In this document: positions 4,651 through 5,538 of the stretch, in pieces | Layout: every line of letters begins with the position of its first letter | Numbering within the stretch: the first letter of the stretch is position 1 | Assembly: GCF_000972705.2 (NCBI RefSeq) | Contig: NZ_LATL02000290.1 | Span: 1 to 5,538, forward strand | Direction of reading: 5' to 3' | DNA length: 5,538 nt | Origin: Limnoraphis robusta CS-951 | GTDB lineage: Bacteria; Cyanobacteriota; Cyanobacteriia; Cyanobacteriales; Microcoleaceae | Translations under genes and position numbers: made by a program | The notes under the pieces: model-generated | Seen by the model: only the letters and a program-made list of their open reading frames with translations | Told to the model about the DNA's origin: nothing | Database searches by the model: none

Positions 4651-5538
4651 ATGCTTCTTTGGTTGTGGTTGCTCCTATTAGGTTTTATAACGTACTGGAT
4701 TTTGCGACGGGGTGTCGCTCGCATTACCCGTACACCGATTTGGATATTATGGCTGGTGATGATGACACCTGCGTTGATTTGGAGTACCTGGCAGCTTGTC
4801 TACGGTGAACAGAGGCGTATTCCACCTGAACTGATCATTATCCCTTTTATTCTTTGTCCTTGTGTTTACTGGTTGCTGGTTCAACTCGGACGCCAAATGC
4901 CGCCAGAAATGATCGATTCGTCTACGACATCTCTCTCAAGCATGACCCCGGAAACAACACCGAAACCGCCTCCTCCCCGAGTGATTACCCCTTCGGAGGA
5001 AAACAAACTGCGTGAGTGTTTCCCTTGGTCGGTTTTTCCCTTACAAAAACTTGAACATCGCCCCCAAGCGGTGATTTGTCGGGGCCAAATCCGGTCTAAC
5101 CCGGAGACTGTCTATCAAACGATTCGAGATAAAATTGAGGCGCAATTTGGCGATCGCTTTATTGTCGTTTTTCAAACGGATTTGAATGATAAACCTTTCT
5201 TTGCGTTGGTTCCTAATCCCTACATTGAAACCGCTAAAAAGGTGACTGACAATGACCCTATAACGCGACCCCTGTTAGCTTTGGCATTGTTGGTGATTAC
5301 CTTATTTACAACGACGTTAGCGGGTGTAACGATGGCAGATGTGCCTCCTGAAACTTGGCAATCTGATCCGAATTTATTGCGCCAAGGATTACCTTATGCG
5401 CTGGCTTTGATGGCAATTTTGGGGATTCACGAATCGGCTCATTATCTGGCGGCGAGATGTTATCGCATTCGCACAACTTTACCTTATTTTATGCCCGTGC
5501 CGTTTTTCCTCGGGACTTTGGGCGCTTTTATCCAAATG
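4651..5538 (+). CDS. Site-2-type M50 intramembrane zinc metalloprotease, N-terminal part (3' end cut)
   Basis: The frame runs from an ATG at 4651 past the right edge, giving 296 residues of a protein usually near 500. An in-frame TAG at 4645 makes this ATG the earliest start. Membrane segments lie at about 1-18, 30-50 and 60-79, followed by a polar, proline-rich linker (91-115, with KPPPP). A soluble domain at about 118-200 contains CRGQIR (143-148), which resembles the GNLR element of EGY-type proteases. Two more membrane segments follow, 206-227 and 246-268. The second carries the zinc-binding HESAH (H260, E261, H264). PYFMPVPFFLGTLGAF (278-293) then matches the family's conserved region after the active site. 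The third zinc ligand, in the NPDG-type motif, lies beyond the window. Such proteases cut membrane-spanning segments of regulators such as anti-sigma factors; plastid EGY proteins are relatives. The substrate here is unknown. No Shine-Dalgarno is apparent. Confidence 0.93.
   Translation, partial: MLLWLWLLLLGFITYWILRRGVARITRTPIWILWLVMMTPALIWSTWQLVYGEQRRIPPELIIIPFILCPCVYWLLVQLGRQMPPEMIDSSTTSLSSMTPETTPKPPPPRVITPSEENKLRECFPWSVFPLQKLEHRPQAVICRGQIRSNPETVYQTIRDKIEAQFGDRFIVVFQTDLNDKPFFALVPNPYIETAKKVTDNDPITRPLLALALLVITLFTTTLAGVTMADVPPETWQSDPNLLRQGLPYALALMAILGIHESAHYLAARCYRIRTTLPYFMPVPFFLGTLGAFIQM

Noticed and set aside
4608..4808. Plus-strand 66-codon frame overlapping the start of the site-2 protease gene
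   Set aside because: The protease frame starting at 4651 has clear membrane segments and HESAH; the overlapping frame has no supporting features.
1..5538. CRISPR array, tRNA, rRNA, transposase or toxin-antitoxin pair
   Set aside because: No regularly spaced direct repeats, cloverleaf, rRNA stretch, transposase motif or small two-gene toxin-antitoxin arrangement was found.

Overview
The window most likely comes from a cyanobacterium, probably filamentous or colonial with a medium-GC genome. Three GCGATCGC octamers (HIP1 cores) occur at 512, 3549 and 5150. The gene types also fit: a membrane pentapeptide-repeat protein, an EGY-like site-2 protease, and a degenerate metallo-beta-lactamase-fold protein of a kind I associate with cyanobacteria. 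Clear Shine-Dalgarno sequences are missing before most starts, and short palindromic GTAGGG-type intergenic repeats are present. The exact genus cannot be read from the sequence.

Layout: (1) 2-1678, plus strand, is the 3' part of a membrane-anchored pentapeptide-repeat protein. Its frame is open to the left edge, so the N-terminus is probably missing. (2) 1678-1870 is a roughly 190-bp palindromic repeat that carries a second, GC-rich inverted repeat inside it. (3) 1880-2920, minus, is a membrane-anchored M28 zinc peptidase. (4) 2947-3005 is a compact 59-bp copy of the same palindromic repeat. (5) 3026-3490, minus, is a 154-residue conserved-looking protein of unknown function. (6) 3491-3771 is non-coding, with a possible promoter for (5) and a small GTAGGG-type hairpin against the next gene's stop. 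(7) 3772-4443, minus, is a metallo-beta-lactamase-fold protein that has lost most metal ligands. (8) 4444-4650 is a divergent control region. (9) 4651 to the right edge, plus, is the N-terminal 296 residues of a site-2-type M50 intramembrane metalloprotease.

The genes do not form an obvious pathway. The three minus-strand genes could be partly co-transcribed, but the gaps of 105 and 281 bp and the hairpins between them suggest largely separate units. Two of the products are membrane-linked proteases. The MBL-like gene and the site-2 protease share a divergent intergenic region.

The most interesting feature is the repeat family. Two copies with identical 12-bp inverted termini tightly bracket the M28 gene. 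One copy hosts a nested element, and one may supply a -35 box for that gene. GTAGGG-type ends sit on the stop codons of two unrelated genes. I do not see a clearly new multi-gene system; the window is mainly ordinary cyanobacterial chromosome with active small-repeat turnover.
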